NCBI GenBank assembly: GCA_942492205.1
Contig: CALODT010000001.1
Location: 1,550,001-1,614,000 of the forward strand
Direction: 5' to 3'
Source of the DNA: UBA1847 sp942492205
GTDB lineage: Bacteria > Pseudomonadota > Gammaproteobacteria > Steroidobacterales > Woeseiaceae
DNA length: 64,000 nt
Both the position numbers and the translations under genes were made by a program. The notes under the pieces are model-generated. The model was given only the letters and a program-made list of their open reading frames with translations, was not told where the DNA came from and searched no databases. Below, in pieces: positions 15,938 to 25,749 of the stretch (position 1 is the stretch's first letter; each line of letters opens with the position of its first letter).

Positions 15938-18109
15938 ATGAGCGACGATACCCTGAAAATTGAAGTCGACGGCAAGCCGGTCGAAGCGCGCAGAGGGCAG
16001 ATGATCATCGAGGTCACGGACGCCAATGGTGTGTACGTTCCGAGGTTCTGTTACCACGAGAAGCTCAGCATCGCTGCCAACTGCCGCATGTGTCTCGTTG
16101 AAGTTGAAAAAGCACCGAAGCCGATTCCAGCCTGCGCAACGCCGGTTGCTGACGGTATGAAAATCTTCACCAAGTCGCCGCGGGCTATTGCCGCACAAAA
16201 GGCGACGATGGAGTTCCTGCTGATCAACCACCCGCTCGACTGCCCGATCTGCGACCAGGGCGGCGAATGCGAGCTGCAGGACCTCGCGATGGGTTATGGC
16301 CGCGATGTCTCGCGTTATAACGACAGAAAGCGCGTCGTCAAAGACAAGGATATCGGGCCACTTGTATCGACAGACATGACGCGTTGCATTCACTGCACGC
16401 GCTGCGTGCGGTTTGGCGAAGAAATCACCGGCAAGGGCCAGCTGGGAACGATCGGGCGTGGAGAGAATGTCGAAATCAGCACCTACGTCGAGCAGAGTGT
16501 TGACCACGAGATGTCGGCCAATATCATCGATCTTTGCCCGGTTGGGGCGCTGAACAACAAACCGTATCGTTACAGCGCACGTTCCTGGGAGATGGTGCAG
16601 CGCGCAACCGTGTCGCCTCACGACTGCGTAGGCTCTAATCTTTATGCCCACGTACTGCGCGGCACGGTGAAGCGCGTGGTGCCACGCGTTAACGAGGCGA
16701 TCAACGAAACCTGGCTGGCGGACCGCGACCGGTTCAGCTACGAGGCGATATACAGCGATCAGCGACTTGCCACGCCGCGTATCAAGGAAAACGGCGAATG
16801 GCGGGAGATCGACTGGGAAGAGGCGCTTGCTACGGCAGCCGAGGTCCTCAAGCAGGCGGACGCGGAGAAGATAGGACTGATTGCTTCACCGGCGATTACC
16901 GTCGAAGAAGGACACCTGCTTGCCCAGCTCGCCGATCATTTTGGCACTGCCAACATTGATCATCGAGTCGATCGCCGTGATGTATCGGACCAGGATGACG
17001 ATCCGATCTACCCGTCACTCGGCTGCAGCATCGCGGAGATCGAGTCGCAGCCGGCTATTGTCGTTGCGGGCTCCAATATCCGCGCTGAAGCGCCGATCAT
17101 CGCGCACCGGCTGCGCAAGGCGGCGCTGGCGGGCGCGAAGATCAGTTTCGTCAACAACGTTGAGTACGAGTACTTTTTCGATGTGGCGAATCACCTCTCG
17201 GGCGAAGGTCTCGTGAAGTCGCTGGCAGCGATCGCTGTCGCTGCGGCCGGCGGTAAATCATTGCCTGATACTGTTGCGGACATTTGCAGCGGGGTGAAAC
17301 CCGGTGAGCAGCACAAAGCAATCGCGCGCACACTGAGCGAAGCCGACGGCGGTCTTGTCCTGCTGGGCAATATCGCCGGCAGGCATGCAGCCTATACAGC
17401 AGTGCGGGCGCTGGCGTCTTGCATAGCAGAGCTGACGGGCGCCTCATTCGGAGGGCTTTCGGAGGGCCCGAATACCGCGGGGGCGCATCTCGCCGGCGTC
17501 TTGCCGCACCGCACGCAAGGCGGTGAGAATCGCGAAGCGGCCGGCCTCGACGTGGCGAAGATCCTGGCGGGCAATATGGACGCCGTGGTCCTGGTCAACG
17601 TTGAGCCGGATGCCGACATCCACGCAACCGCGGACGTGGTGAAAAAGCTCTCGAGTCAGCAATACGTTATTGCGCTGACTCCGTACGTGTCCGATGGCCT
17701 GCTGGAGAGCGCAGACCTGTTGCTGCCGACCGGCACTTTCGCGGAGACGTCGGGCACCTATATCAACATCGAGGGTACCTGGCAGAGCTTTACGGGCGTG
17801 GCCAGTCCGGTTGGCGAGAGCCGGCCAACCTGGAAGGTATTGCGGGTGCTTGGCAACCTGGCGGAGGCACCGGGATTCGATTACGTGACCAGTGAGGACG
17901 TACTCGAGGAATTTCGCGAGCAATTGGGTGAGGTTGCAACCAGCAATGCCTACGAGGGCACCGGCAAGATTGCCAAGCCGAAAGGCGAAGACTCTGCCGC
18001 CGACGAGATTGATATACCCATCTATTCTGTCGACGCAATGGTAAGACGGGCCCATGCTTTGCAGCAGACCAATGAAGCGCGTCGTGCGGCCGGCAGGACT
18101 GACGGCTAA
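15938..18109 (+). CDS. nuoG: NADH-quinone oxidoreductase subunit G
   Basis: 75-kDa subunit with several Fe-S clusters that wires electrons from NuoF to NuoI. It has 723 residues from MSDDTLKIEVDGKPVEARRG. Ligands are visible for N1b (RFCYHEKL, NCRMCLVEVE, PACATPV), the His-ligated N5 (HPLDCPICDQGGECELQD), and N4 (CIHCTRCVRFGEEITG with a later DLCPVGAL). The C-terminal two-thirds is the degenerate molybdopterin-oxidoreductase-like domain without cofactor. An alternative upstream frame inside nuoF was rejected. Its stop shares a base with the nuoH start. Confidence 0.96.
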   Translation: MSDDTLKIEVDGKPVEARRGQMIIEVTDANGVYVPRFCYHEKLSIAANCRMCLVEVEKAPKPIPACATPVADGMKIFTKSPRAIAAQKATMEFLLINHPLDCPICDQGGECELQDLAMGYGRDVSRYNDRKRVVKDKDIGPLVSTDMTRCIHCTRCVRFGEEITGKGQLGTIGRGENVEISTYVEQSVDHEMSANIIDLCPVGALNNKPYRYSARSWEMVQRATVSPHDCVGSNLYAHVLRGTVKRVVPRVNEAINETWLADRDRFSYEAIYSDQRLATPRIKENGEWREIDWEEALATAAEVLKQADAEKIGLIASPAITVEEGHLLAQLADHFGTANIDHRVDRRDVSDQDDDPIYPSLGCSIAEIESQPAIVVAGSNIRAEAPIIAHRLRKAALAGAKISFVNNVEYEYFFDVANHLSGEGLVKSLAAIAVAAAGGKSLPDTVADICSGVKPGEQHKAIARTLSEADGGLVLLGNIAGRHAAYTAVRALASCIAELTGASFGGLSEGPNTAGAHLAGVLPHRTQGGENREAAGLDVAKILAGNMDAVVLVNVEPDADIHATADVVKKLSSQQYVIALTPYVSDGLLESADLLLPTGTFAETSGTYINIEGTWQSFTGVASPVGESRPTWKVLRVLGNLAEAPGFDYVTSEDVLEEFREQLGEVATSNAYEGTGKIAKPKGEDSAADEIDIPIYSVDAMVRRAHALQQTNEARRAAGRTDG

Positions 18110-19200
18110 TGGCTGACCTGCTCAACAATTTTGTAGCTTTCTTTGTCGATATCTGGGAAACACTGCCGCCGACCGTGCAATACCTGACACTGTCCACGTC
18201 GAAAATTCTTTTGCTCACCGTTGGCATTATCCTGATCGTCGCTTTCTCGACGTATTTCGAGCGCAAGGTCATCGGCAGCATGCAGGCACGCGTCGGTCCC
18301 AATCGGGTTGGCCCAATGGGTTTGTTACAGCCCTTTGCGGACGTCATCAAGCTGCTGATCAAGGAAGTGATCGTACCGTCGCAGTCCAGCAAGTTCCTGT
18401 TCATCATCGCGCCGTTGTTGTCCTTGACGCCGGCTTTGGCAACCTGGGCCGTCATCCCGCTGAACGACTGGTATGTCATCGCGGACATCAATGCCGGCCT
18501 GCTGTATGTGCTTGCGTTGACGTCGGTGGGCGTCTACGGCGTGATTCTCGCCGGCTGGGCCACTAATTCGAAATACGCACTACTCGGCGCCATGCGCTCG
18601 GCGGCGCAGATCGTCGCCTACGAGATTGCCATGGGCTTCGCACTGGTCGGCGTACTGATGGCCGGCGGCAGTTTGAATCTGGGTGACATCGTGGAGAAGC
18701 AATCCGGTGGCTTCAGCAACTGGTTCCTGCTGCCGCTATTCCCGCTGTTCGTCGTTTACTGGGTGTCGGGTGTTGCGGAAACGAACCGCGCCCCGTTCGA
18801 TGTCGCCGAGGGCGAATCAGAAATTGTTGCCGGTTTTCATGTTGAATACTCAGGCGTCGCTTTCGCGGTGTTCTTCCTCGCCGAGTACGCCAACATGGTG
18901 TTGATCTCAACGCTGACGGCGATTTTCTTCTTCGGCGGTTGGGCGTCTCCGTTCGAGGGCTGGACCTTCCTCAATAATATCCCGTGGCTCGCCTGGCTGA
19001 CGGCCGGCGGCCTGCCGTGGCTGTTTTTGAAAATGTGTTTCTTCATGTACACCTTCTTCTGGCTGCGGGCAACGTTTCCGCGTTATCGCTATGACCAGAT
19101 CATGCGGCTGGGCTGGAAGGTCTTCATACCCGTAACCATCGTCTGGATTGCCGTGGAAGGTGTTATGGCGTGGTTCCAGGTGGGCCCATGGGCCACATAG
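18109..19200 (+). CDS. nuoH: NADH-quinone oxidoreductase subunit H
   Basis: Membrane subunit that joins the quinone site to the proton-pumping arm. It has 363 residues and about eight or nine transmembrane helices. Both conserved cytoplasmic loops are present: ERKVIGSMQARVGPNRVGP near residue 50 and AETNRAPFDVAEGESEIV near residue 222, whose acidic residues lead to the E-channel. It is co-directional and one base overlapped with nuoG. Confidence 0.97.
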   Translation: MADLLNNFVAFFVDIWETLPPTVQYLTLSTSKILLLTVGIILIVAFSTYFERKVIGSMQARVGPNRVGPMGLLQPFADVIKLLIKEVIVPSQSSKFLFIIAPLLSLTPALATWAVIPLNDWYVIADINAGLLYVLALTSVGVYGVILAGWATNSKYALLGAMRSAAQIVAYEIAMGFALVGVLMAGGSLNLGDIVEKQSGGFSNWFLLPLFPLFVVYWVSGVAETNRAPFDVAEGESEIVAGFHVEYSGVAFAVFFLAEYANMVLISTLTAIFFFGGWASPFEGWTFLNNIPWLAWLTAGGLPWLFLKMCFFMYTFFWLRATFPRYRYDQIMRLGWKVFIPVTIVWIAVEGVMAWFQVGPWAT

Positions 19201-19221
19201 GACAACTAGGACAGTAGGTTT

Positions 19222-19710
19222 ATGAGTCGAGCTATCAGCTACATCAAGACCTTTGCGCTGTGGGAACTGCTGCTGGGCTTGTCGGTGACGCTGCGCAATT
19301 TCTTCAGGCCGAGCATCACGCTCGAGTACCCGGAAGAGAAAACGCCGCAGTCGCATCGCTTTCGCGGCCTGCATGCATTGCGTCGTTATCCGAATGGTGA
19401 AGAACGCTGTATCGCCTGCAAACTCTGCGAAGCGGTCTGTCCCGCGCTGGCCATCACGATCGAGTCGGAGGTTGGCGATGACGGTACGCGTCGCACGTCA
19501 CGCTATGACATTGATCTGTTCAAGTGTATTTACTGTGGCTTCTGCGAAGAAGCCTGCCCGGTCGATGCCATTGTCGAAACGCGTATTCACGAGTACCACA
19601 TGGAAGCGCCCGGCGAGAACATCATGACCAAGGACAAGCTGCTCGCTGTTGGTGACAAGTACGACGCAATGATCTCTGCCGACAAGGCAGCGGACGCAAA
19701 GTACCGATAG
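19222..19710 (+). CDS. nuoI: NADH-quinone oxidoreductase subunit I
   Basis: 23-kDa subunit with two [4Fe-4S] clusters (N6a, N6b) relaying electrons to NuoB. It has 162 residues. The two 8Fe ferredoxin-type motifs CIACKLCEAVCPALAI (about 66-81) and CIYCGFCEEACPVDAI (about 105-120) are intact. The N-terminal amphipathic segment LWELLLGLSVTLRNFF anchors it to the membrane arm. It has 21 bases of spacing from nuoH. Confidence 0.97.
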   Translation: MSRAISYIKTFALWELLLGLSVTLRNFFRPSITLEYPEEKTPQSHRFRGLHALRRYPNGEERCIACKLCEAVCPALAITIESEVGDDGTRRTSRYDIDLFKCIYCGFCEEACPVDAIVETRIHEYHMEAPGENIMTKDKLLAVGDKYDAMISADKAADAKYR

Positions 19711-19718
19711 GTTTACGA

Positions 19719-20324
19719 ATGTTGTTTCACTCGATCTTGTTTTACGTATTCGCCGCGATCATGTTCGGCGCGGCGCTTGGTGTGGTTTTTTCCCGCAATC
19801 CCGTGCACGCGGTCATGTTCCTGGTACTGACGTTCTTCAATGCCGCTGTTCTCTGGTTGATGGCCGAAGCGGAGTTCCTCGCGATCGTGCTGGTGCTAGT
19901 TTATGTGGGCGCGGTGATGGTGCTGTTCCTGTTCGTCGTGATGATGCTGGATGTCGAAGTTGAGGCCGCAAAACGCGGTTTGACCCGATTCGCGCCACTG
20001 GGTATCGGCATTGCCTTGTTGATGGTTGTCGAACTGATACAGGTGATCTGGCTGCGCAGCCAGGCCAGCGAAGGGTCAAGCGGTTTCGCCCCGACGCCGG
20101 AGGGCTATAGCAATACCAAGTCACTGGGGTCGGTGCTTTATACGGAGCACGTTTATGCCTTCGAGATTGCCGCCGTTATCCTGCTGCTGGCTATCGTCGC
20201 AGCCATTACGCTGACGATGCGTCGACGCCCCGGCCTCAAGGTTCAGGATATTTCGGCACAGGTCGCCGTGCGAGCCAAGGACCGTATTCGCATCGTCAAA
20301 ATGGACTCGGAGAAATCGTCATGA
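19719..20324 (+). CDS. nuoJ: NADH-quinone oxidoreductase subunit J
   Basis: Membrane-arm subunit with five expected transmembrane helices, including the one with the pi-bulge involved in coupling (VLVYVGAVMVLFLFVVMML region at about residues 59-77). It has 201 residues, the usual length range. The basic C-terminal tail is cytoplasmic. It overlaps nuoK by four bases (ATGA). Confidence 0.95.
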   Translation: MLFHSILFYVFAAIMFGAALGVVFSRNPVHAVMFLVLTFFNAAVLWLMAEAEFLAIVLVLVYVGAVMVLFLFVVMMLDVEVEAAKRGLTRFAPLGIGIALLMVVELIQVIWLRSQASEGSSGFAPTPEGYSNTKSLGSVLYTEHVYAFEIAAVILLLAIVAAITLTMRRRPGLKVQDISAQVAVRAKDRIRIVKMDSEKSS

Positions 20325-20626
20325 TCGGCCTGCAGCATTACCTGGTTGTGTCAGCGATGCTGTTTGTCCTCAGTATCGCGGGGATTATCGTGAATCGCCG
20401 CAACCTGATCCTGCTGCTCATGTGTATCGAGCTCATGTTGCTGGCTGTGAACTTCAATTTCATCGCTTTTTCGCGCTACCTCGGCGATGACACGGGGCAG
20501 GTCTTCGTCTTCTTCATCCTGACTGTGGCGGCGGCGGAAGCGGCTATCGGCCTCGCAATCCTTGTTGTCCTGTTCCGCAACAGGCGCTCGATCGCCGTGC
20601 AGGAACTGAACACGCTGAAAGGCTGA
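20321..20626 (+). CDS. nuoK: NADH-quinone oxidoreductase subunit K
   Basis: MrpC-like membrane subunit with three transmembrane helices; 101 residues, the standard length. The essential glutamates lie in CIELMLLAVNFNFIAF (about residues 35-50) and AAAEAAIGLAILV (about 69-81). One base separates it from the nuoL start, so translation is coupled. Confidence 0.97.
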   Translation: MIGLQHYLVVSAMLFVLSIAGIIVNRRNLILLLMCIELMLLAVNFNFIAFSRYLGDDTGQVFVFFILTVAAAEAAIGLAILVVLFRNRRSIAVQELNTLKG

Positions 20627-20627
20627 T

Positions 20628-22613
20628 ATGTACAACTACTACCTGACAATCGTTCTGGCTCCGCTCGCTGCGGCGATCGTTGCGGGCCTGTTCGGCAAGC
20701 AGATTGGTCGGGCAGGCTCACACTGGATCACAATCGCGGGCGTCGGTATCTCATGTGCGCTGTCATTGCTGGTGCTGCGGAATATGTTCTGGGGAGGAGC
20801 GGAGGCCGAGAACATCAGTGTGTACACCTGGGCGGTCACTGACGGGCTGCGCATGGAAGTGGGCTTCCTGGTGGACCGGCTGACCGCGCTGATGATGTGT
20901 GTTGTTACCTTTGTGTCGTTGATGGTGCACATCTACACCATTGGCTACATGCACGAGGACCCCGGCTACCAGCGCTTCTTCAGCTACATCTCGCTATTCA
21001 CCTTTGCGATGCTGATGCTGGTGATGTCGAATAACTTCCTGCAGTTGTTCTTCGGCTGGGAAGCCGTCGGACTTGTGTCGTATTTGCTGATTGGTTTCTG
21101 GTTCAAGCGCGAATCTGCGATCTTTGCGAATCTGAAAGCGTTTCTCGTCAATCGCGTCGGCGATTTCGGCTTCATCCTGGGTATCGCGGGCGTTGTCATG
21201 TTTACCGGCTCGCTCGACTACGCGACGGTATTCGGCAGCGCGGAGACCGTCGCAGCGCACACTATCGATGTCCTGCCTGGCACGCCGTGGAATGCGATGA
21301 CCGTCATCTGCATCCTGTTGTTCATCGGTGCCATGGGCAAGTCGGCGCAGGCGCCACTGCATGTCTGGCTGCCCGATTCGATGGAGGGCCCAACGCCGAT
21401 TTCCGCACTGATCCACGCCGCGACGATGGTGACTGCCGGCATCTTCATGGTGGCGCGCATGTCACCGCTGTTCGAGCTGTCAACGACCGCGCTCGGCTTC
21501 GTCATAATCATCGGGGCGATCACCGCGTTCTTCATGGGCCTGCTTGGCATCGTTCAGAACGACATCAAGCGCGTCGTGGCTTACTCGACGCTGTCGCAGC
21601 TGGGTTACATGACGGTTGCACTCGGCGCTTCTGCCTACAGCGCCGCGATTTTCCACCTCATGACACACGCGTTCTTCAAGGCGCTGCTGTTCCTCGCCGC
21701 GGGCTCGGTCATCATTGCGATGCACCACGAGCAGGACATCCGCAAAATGGGCGGTATCAAGAAGTACATGCCGATTACTTATTGGACGGCTCTTATCGGC
21801 TCCCTGGCGTTGATCGGCTTCCCCGGTAGCAGCGGCTTCTTTTCCAAGGATCTGCTGATCGAAGCGGTCAAGGACTCACACTGGCACTCAGGCCCGTCGA
21901 TGGGCGATCAGGTGACGTACTGGATTGCCTACCTCAGCGTGCTGCTCGGTGTTTTCGTGACGGCACTGTATTCCTTCCGTATGTTCTTCCTCGTTTTTCA
22001 TGGCGAGGAGCGGATGAGCGCCGAGGAGAAGTCGCACCTGCACGAGACGCCGGCAGTCGTCACGGTACCGCTGATATTGCTGGCCATTCCATCGGCCGTC
22101 ATTGGCTGGTTTACGGCGGGACCGGTTTTATTTGAAGGCTTCTTCGGTGACGCGATATACGTGGATCAGTCCCGCGATGTCCTGGCGCGCATGGGCGAGC
22201 ACGTCTGGCACGGCAGTCTCGGCCTGGTAACGCACGCTGTTGCGACCCCGGTATTCTGGCTGGCCGCCGGCGGCGTCGGAACGGCCTGGTACCTGTACCT
22301 GGTCCGTCCGGACATCCCCGAGACGATCAAAGCCAGGCTGTCAGGTGTCCACCAGCTCCTGGATCGCAAGTACTACATGGATGATCTGTACATCAAGGGC
22401 TTTGCGGCCGGCGGCCGTTCGCTGGGTTCGTTTCTCTGGCAGAAAGGCGATCAGCTGCTTATCGACGGCATGATGGTGAACGGCACGGCGAGAAGCGTAG
22501 GGCGCCTGGCCGGCATCATGCGACAGATTCAGACCGGTTACCTCTACACCTATGCGTTTGCAATGATTATCGGCCTGACGGTTTTGCTCGGCTGGCTCAT
22601 CTGGGTGAGGTAA
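20628..22613 (+). CDS. nuoL: NADH-quinone oxidoreductase subunit L
   Basis: Distal antiporter-like proton-pumping subunit of complex I. It has 661 residues and about 16 transmembrane helices, including the long C-terminal lateral helix that braces the membrane arm. Conserved channel residues are seen in LFFGWEAVGLVSYLLIGFW (Glu), GKSAQAPLHVWLPDSMEG (Lys and Asp) and NDIKRVVAYSTLSQLGYM (Lys). The length is larger than NuoM/N, as expected for NuoL. Confidence 0.97.
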   Translation: MYNYYLTIVLAPLAAAIVAGLFGKQIGRAGSHWITIAGVGISCALSLLVLRNMFWGGAEAENISVYTWAVTDGLRMEVGFLVDRLTALMMCVVTFVSLMVHIYTIGYMHEDPGYQRFFSYISLFTFAMLMLVMSNNFLQLFFGWEAVGLVSYLLIGFWFKRESAIFANLKAFLVNRVGDFGFILGIAGVVMFTGSLDYATVFGSAETVAAHTIDVLPGTPWNAMTVICILLFIGAMGKSAQAPLHVWLPDSMEGPTPISALIHAATMVTAGIFMVARMSPLFELSTTALGFVIIIGAITAFFMGLLGIVQNDIKRVVAYSTLSQLGYMTVALGASAYSAAIFHLMTHAFFKALLFLAAGSVIIAMHHEQDIRKMGGIKKYMPITYWTALIGSLALIGFPGSSGFFSKDLLIEAVKDSHWHSGPSMGDQVTYWIAYLSVLLGVFVTALYSFRMFFLVFHGEERMSAEEKSHLHETPAVVTVPLILLAIPSAVIGWFTAGPVLFEGFFGDAIYVDQSRDVLARMGEHVWHGSLGLVTHAVATPVFWLAAGGVGTAWYLYLVRPDIPETIKARLSGVHQLLDRKYYMDDLYIKGFAAGGRSLGSFLWQKGDQLLIDGMMVNGTARSVGRLAGIMRQIQTGYLYTYAFAMIIGLTVLLGWLIWVR

Positions 22614-22619
22614 GGACTC

Positions 22620-24137
22620 GTGATCACAACTTACCTCCTTAGTATCCTGGTCTGGCTGCCGATAGCCGGCGGTGTGGCGCTGTTGGCGATCGGTGACGGT
22701 GGCGACGCGGACTCTTTGCAGGCACGCATGATGCGTTCGGTGGCGTTGTTCACGACGGTCGTCACGTTTCTGATCAGCATCGGCTTGTATGCAGGATTCG
22801 ACAACGCAGAACCTGCCATGCAGTTCGTTGAGCGTGTGCCTTGGATCGAGTCTCTGAGCGTCTATTACTATCTCGGCATCGACGGTCTCTCGGCGCCGCT
22901 GATCCTGCTGACGACATTCATTACGCCGCTCGTGGTCGTCGCCGGCTGGGATTCGATCAAGGCGCGGCCGGCGCAGTACTTTGCTGCGTTCCTGATTCTC
23001 GAAGGCCTGATGATCGGCGTATTTTCGGCACTCGATGGGTTGTTGTTCTACGTTTTCTGGGAAGCCATGCTGATTCCGATGTTCCTGATTATCGGCGTCT
23101 GGGGTGGTGAACGGCGTGTATACGCAACCCTGAAGTTCTTCCTGTACACCTTCCTCGGCTCCGTGCTGATGCTGGTCGCCTTCATCTACCTCTATTTGCA
23201 GACCGGCAGTTTCGATCTGCTGGGCTTCATGAACCAGACGCTCAGCCTCACGGTGCAGCAGTACATATTTATCGCATTCCTGCTCGCGTTCGCGGTGAAA
23301 GTGCCGATGTGGCCGGTGCACACGTGGTTGCCGGATGCCCACGTAGAGGCACCGACGGGTGGCTCCGTCATCCTTGCGGCGATCATGCTGAAGATGGGCG
23401 GCTACGGTTTCGTCAGGCTCTCGCTGCCTATCGTGCCGGATGGCAGTGCCTACTTCTCCGGTCTGATGATCGCTTTGTCTCTGATTGCGGTGGTCTACAT
23501 CGGTTTCGTTGCGCTCATGCAAAAGGACATGAAGAAGCTGATCGCCTATTCGTCTATTGCACATATGGGCTTTGTGACGCTCGGCATGTTCCTGATGTGG
23601 CAAATCACGGTAGGGACCGGTGCCGGACTGGGCATGACGGGTGCCATGGTGCAGATGATCTCCCATGGCCTGATCTCCGGCGCGATGTTCCTTTGCGTTG
23701 GCGTACTCTACGATCGCATGCACAGCCGCCAGATCGCCGACTACGGTGGCGTTGCCAACACCATGCCGGTATTTGCGGCATTCATGGTGCTGTTTTCGAT
23801 GGCGAATGCCGGTCTGCCAGGAACATCGGGTTTCGTGGGCGAGTTCATGGTAATCGTCGCCAGTTTCAAAGCCAATTTCTGGTACGCGTTCCTGGCTGCG
23901 ACGACGCTGGTTCTCGGCGCGGCCTACACACTGTGGATGGTTAAGCGCGTGCTGTACGGAGAGGTCGCCAACAAGCACGTTGCTGAACTGCAGGACCTCA
24001 ATCGCCGCGAGTTCTTCGTGCTTGCGGTGTTGGCGTTCAGCGTGCTGCTGGTGGGTCTCTGGCCGGCACCGCTGGTCGACATGATGAATACGTCGGTGGG
24101 GATATTGATTGAACAGGTCGGGCAAACCAAGCTCTGA
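22620..24137 (+). CDS. nuoM: NADH-quinone oxidoreductase subunit M
   Basis: Middle antiporter-like proton-pumping subunit. It has 505 residues from a GTG start six bases after nuoL. About 14 transmembrane helices are expected. Channel signatures are FYVFWEAMLIPMFLIIG (Glu, about residue 144), WPVHTWLPDAHVEAPTGGS (about 234-252) and KDMKKLIAYSSIAHMGF (Lys, about 302-318). nuoN follows after 11 bases. Confidence 0.97.
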   Translation: MITTYLLSILVWLPIAGGVALLAIGDGGDADSLQARMMRSVALFTTVVTFLISIGLYAGFDNAEPAMQFVERVPWIESLSVYYYLGIDGLSAPLILLTTFITPLVVVAGWDSIKARPAQYFAAFLILEGLMIGVFSALDGLLFYVFWEAMLIPMFLIIGVWGGERRVYATLKFFLYTFLGSVLMLVAFIYLYLQTGSFDLLGFMNQTLSLTVQQYIFIAFLLAFAVKVPMWPVHTWLPDAHVEAPTGGSVILAAIMLKMGGYGFVRLSLPIVPDGSAYFSGLMIALSLIAVVYIGFVALMQKDMKKLIAYSSIAHMGFVTLGMFLMWQITVGTGAGLGMTGAMVQMISHGLISGAMFLCVGVLYDRMHSRQIADYGGVANTMPVFAAFMVLFSMANAGLPGTSGFVGEFMVIVASFKANFWYAFLAATTLVLGAAYTLWMVKRVLYGEVANKHVAELQDLNRREFFVLAVLAFSVLLVGLWPAPLVDMMNTSVGILIEQVGQTKL

Positions 24138-24148
24138 CAGGCCAATAT

Positions 24149-25582
24149 ATGGATCTAACAAACTACATTTCAGCTGCTCCGGAAATGACCCTGCTCGGGC
24201 TGCTTTGCGCGGTGCTGATCGCAGACTTGTTCGTCGAGGATGAGAATCGTGTCATTACCTTCTGGCTGACGATGCTGGCGCTGTTGCTGACTGGAGTCAC
24301 GTTGCTCGCGACAGCACCGGAGACGCGTGTGGAGGTGTTCTCCGGAAGCTATGTGAGTGATGCGTTCTCTCAGATCCTGAAACTGGGAGCCATCGGTTTC
24401 GTCGCACTGTCACTTTTCTACGCGCGCGATTATCTGACCGCCAATGAGCTCCACAAAGGCGAGTTCTACCTGCTGGGACTCTTCGGTCTGCTCGGCATGA
24501 TGATCATGATATCGGCGAACAGTCTTCTGACCATGTACCTCGGACTGGAGACGCTGGCGTTGTCGCTGTATGCGCTGGTGGCCATCGACCGCAATAACGT
24601 GACAGCGGCTGAATCGGCCATGAAGTACTTCGTGCTGGGGGCGATCGCATCGGGCTGCCTGCTATACGGCATCTCCTGGGTTTATGGCGTCACCGGTGCA
24701 CTGCAGTTCCCCGATATTGCGGCTGCTATCGCAGCAGACCCGTCGCTCAATAGCCTGCCGCTCTGGTTCGGCCTTACATTCCTGATCGTGGGTATCGCGT
24801 TCAAGTTCGGTGCCGTGCCGTTCCACATGTGGTTACCGGATGTGTACCAGGGCGCACGCACCCCGGTCACTGTGTACCTCGCTACGGCGCCGAAGCTCGC
24901 GGCCCTGGCATTGACCCTGCGAATTCTCGTCGATGGTCTCGGTGGCTTACACGAGACGTGGGCGACCATGATCATGGTGGTTGGCGTGCTTTCGCTACTG
25001 GTCGGCAATATCGTTGCGATTGCGCAGACGAATATCAAGCGCATGCTGGGTTACTCGACGATCGGTCATGTCGGTTTCATCCTGCTCGGCGTGTTCTGCG
25101 GGACCGGCGATGGCTATGCCTCGGCGCTTTTTTATACGCTGACCTACGTGGTGGCGGCGGCCGGCGCTTTTGGTGTCATCATTGTCATGAGTCGCCGCGG
25201 CTACGAGGCCGAGAACCTGACCGATTTCAATGGCCTGAACGCGCGTAGCCCGTGGTTTGCGCTGATGATGATGTTCCTGATGTTCAGTATGGCCGGCGTG
25301 CCGCCATTTGTTGGCTTTTTTGCCAAATTGAACGTGATCAGCGCCGTACTCGCGTCGGGCTACACCGAGATTGCCGTTCTGATGGTGCTGGCATCGGTTG
25401 TCGGCGCCTACTATTACCTGAAGGTCATCTGGTACATGTATTTCGAGCCTGCGGAGGACAAAGCGGTCCTTCAGGCCAGTACCGATACACGACTCGTGCT
25501 GAGCCTGAACTCCCTGGCAGTACTGGCTCTGGGCATCGCGCCGGGCTGGCTGATGGCGCTCTGCATAGAGATCCTCGGATAG
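24149..25582 (+). CDS. nuoN: NADH-quinone oxidoreductase subunit N
   Basis: Third antiporter-like proton-pumping subunit and last gene of the operon. It has 477 residues, about 14 transmembrane helices. Conserved elements are MYLGLETLALSLYALVAI (Glu), VPFHMWLPDVYQGARTPV (about 226-243) and TNIKRMLGYSTIGHVGF (Lys, about 293-309). The stop is 45 bases before the initiator tRNA. No terminator is seen in that gap, so tRNA-fMet may be read through from nuo as well as from its own promoter. Confidence 0.97.
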   Translation: MDLTNYISAAPEMTLLGLLCAVLIADLFVEDENRVITFWLTMLALLLTGVTLLATAPETRVEVFSGSYVSDAFSQILKLGAIGFVALSLFYARDYLTANELHKGEFYLLGLFGLLGMMIMISANSLLTMYLGLETLALSLYALVAIDRNNVTAAESAMKYFVLGAIASGCLLYGISWVYGVTGALQFPDIAAAIAADPSLNSLPLWFGLTFLIVGIAFKFGAVPFHMWLPDVYQGARTPVTVYLATAPKLAALALTLRILVDGLGGLHETWATMIMVVGVLSLLVGNIVAIAQTNIKRMLGYSTIGHVGFILLGVFCGTGDGYASALFYTLTYVVAAAGAFGVIIVMSRRGYEAENLTDFNGLNARSPWFALMMMFLMFSMAGVPPFVGFFAKLNVISAVLASGYTEIAVLMVLASVVGAYYYLKVIWYMYFEPAEDKAVLQASTDTRLVLSLNSLAVLALGIAPGWLMALCIEILG

Positions 25583-25627
25583 GGTTGTAAAGCCCGATCC
25601 GGTTGCGTAGTATCCCGTTCCTGCCGA

Positions 25628-25704
25628 TGCGGGGTGGAGCAGTCTGGCAGCTCGTCGGGCTCATAACCCGAAGGTCGCAGGTTCAAATCCTGCCCCCGCT
25701 ACCA
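25628..25704 (+). tRNA. Initiator tRNA-fMet (anticodon CAT)
   Basis: A 77-base tRNA closely matching E. coli initiator tRNA through the D-arm and anticodon arm (GGGTGGAGCAGTCTGGCAGC and TCGGGCTCATAACCCGA). The three consecutive G:C pairs in the anticodon stem and the unpaired first acceptor position (T25628 opposite T25700) are the hallmarks of an initiator. CCA is encoded at 25702-25704. Elsewhere in gammaproteobacteria this tRNA sits next to rimP; here rimP lies about 16 kb away. Confidence 0.96.
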
Positions 25705-25710
25705 AAACAA

Positions 25711-25746
25711 GAATGGGTCCCCTTGTGGGACCCATTTTTGTTTGGG
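25711..25746 (+). terminator. Intrinsic terminator after tRNA-fMet
   Basis: ATGGGTCCC (25713-25721) pairs with GGGACCCAT (25727-25735) around CTTGT and is followed by TTTTGTTT. The flanking ACAA/TTGT bases extend the stem. This is a strong terminator for the tRNA transcript, possibly also for nuo readthrough. Confidence 0.85.
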
Positions 25747-25749
25747 GGT

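Noticed and set aside
22341..24161. 606-codon minus-strand open frame opposite nuoM
   Set aside because: Antisense of a clear nuoM gene; His/Arg/Gln-rich composition typical of shadow frames.
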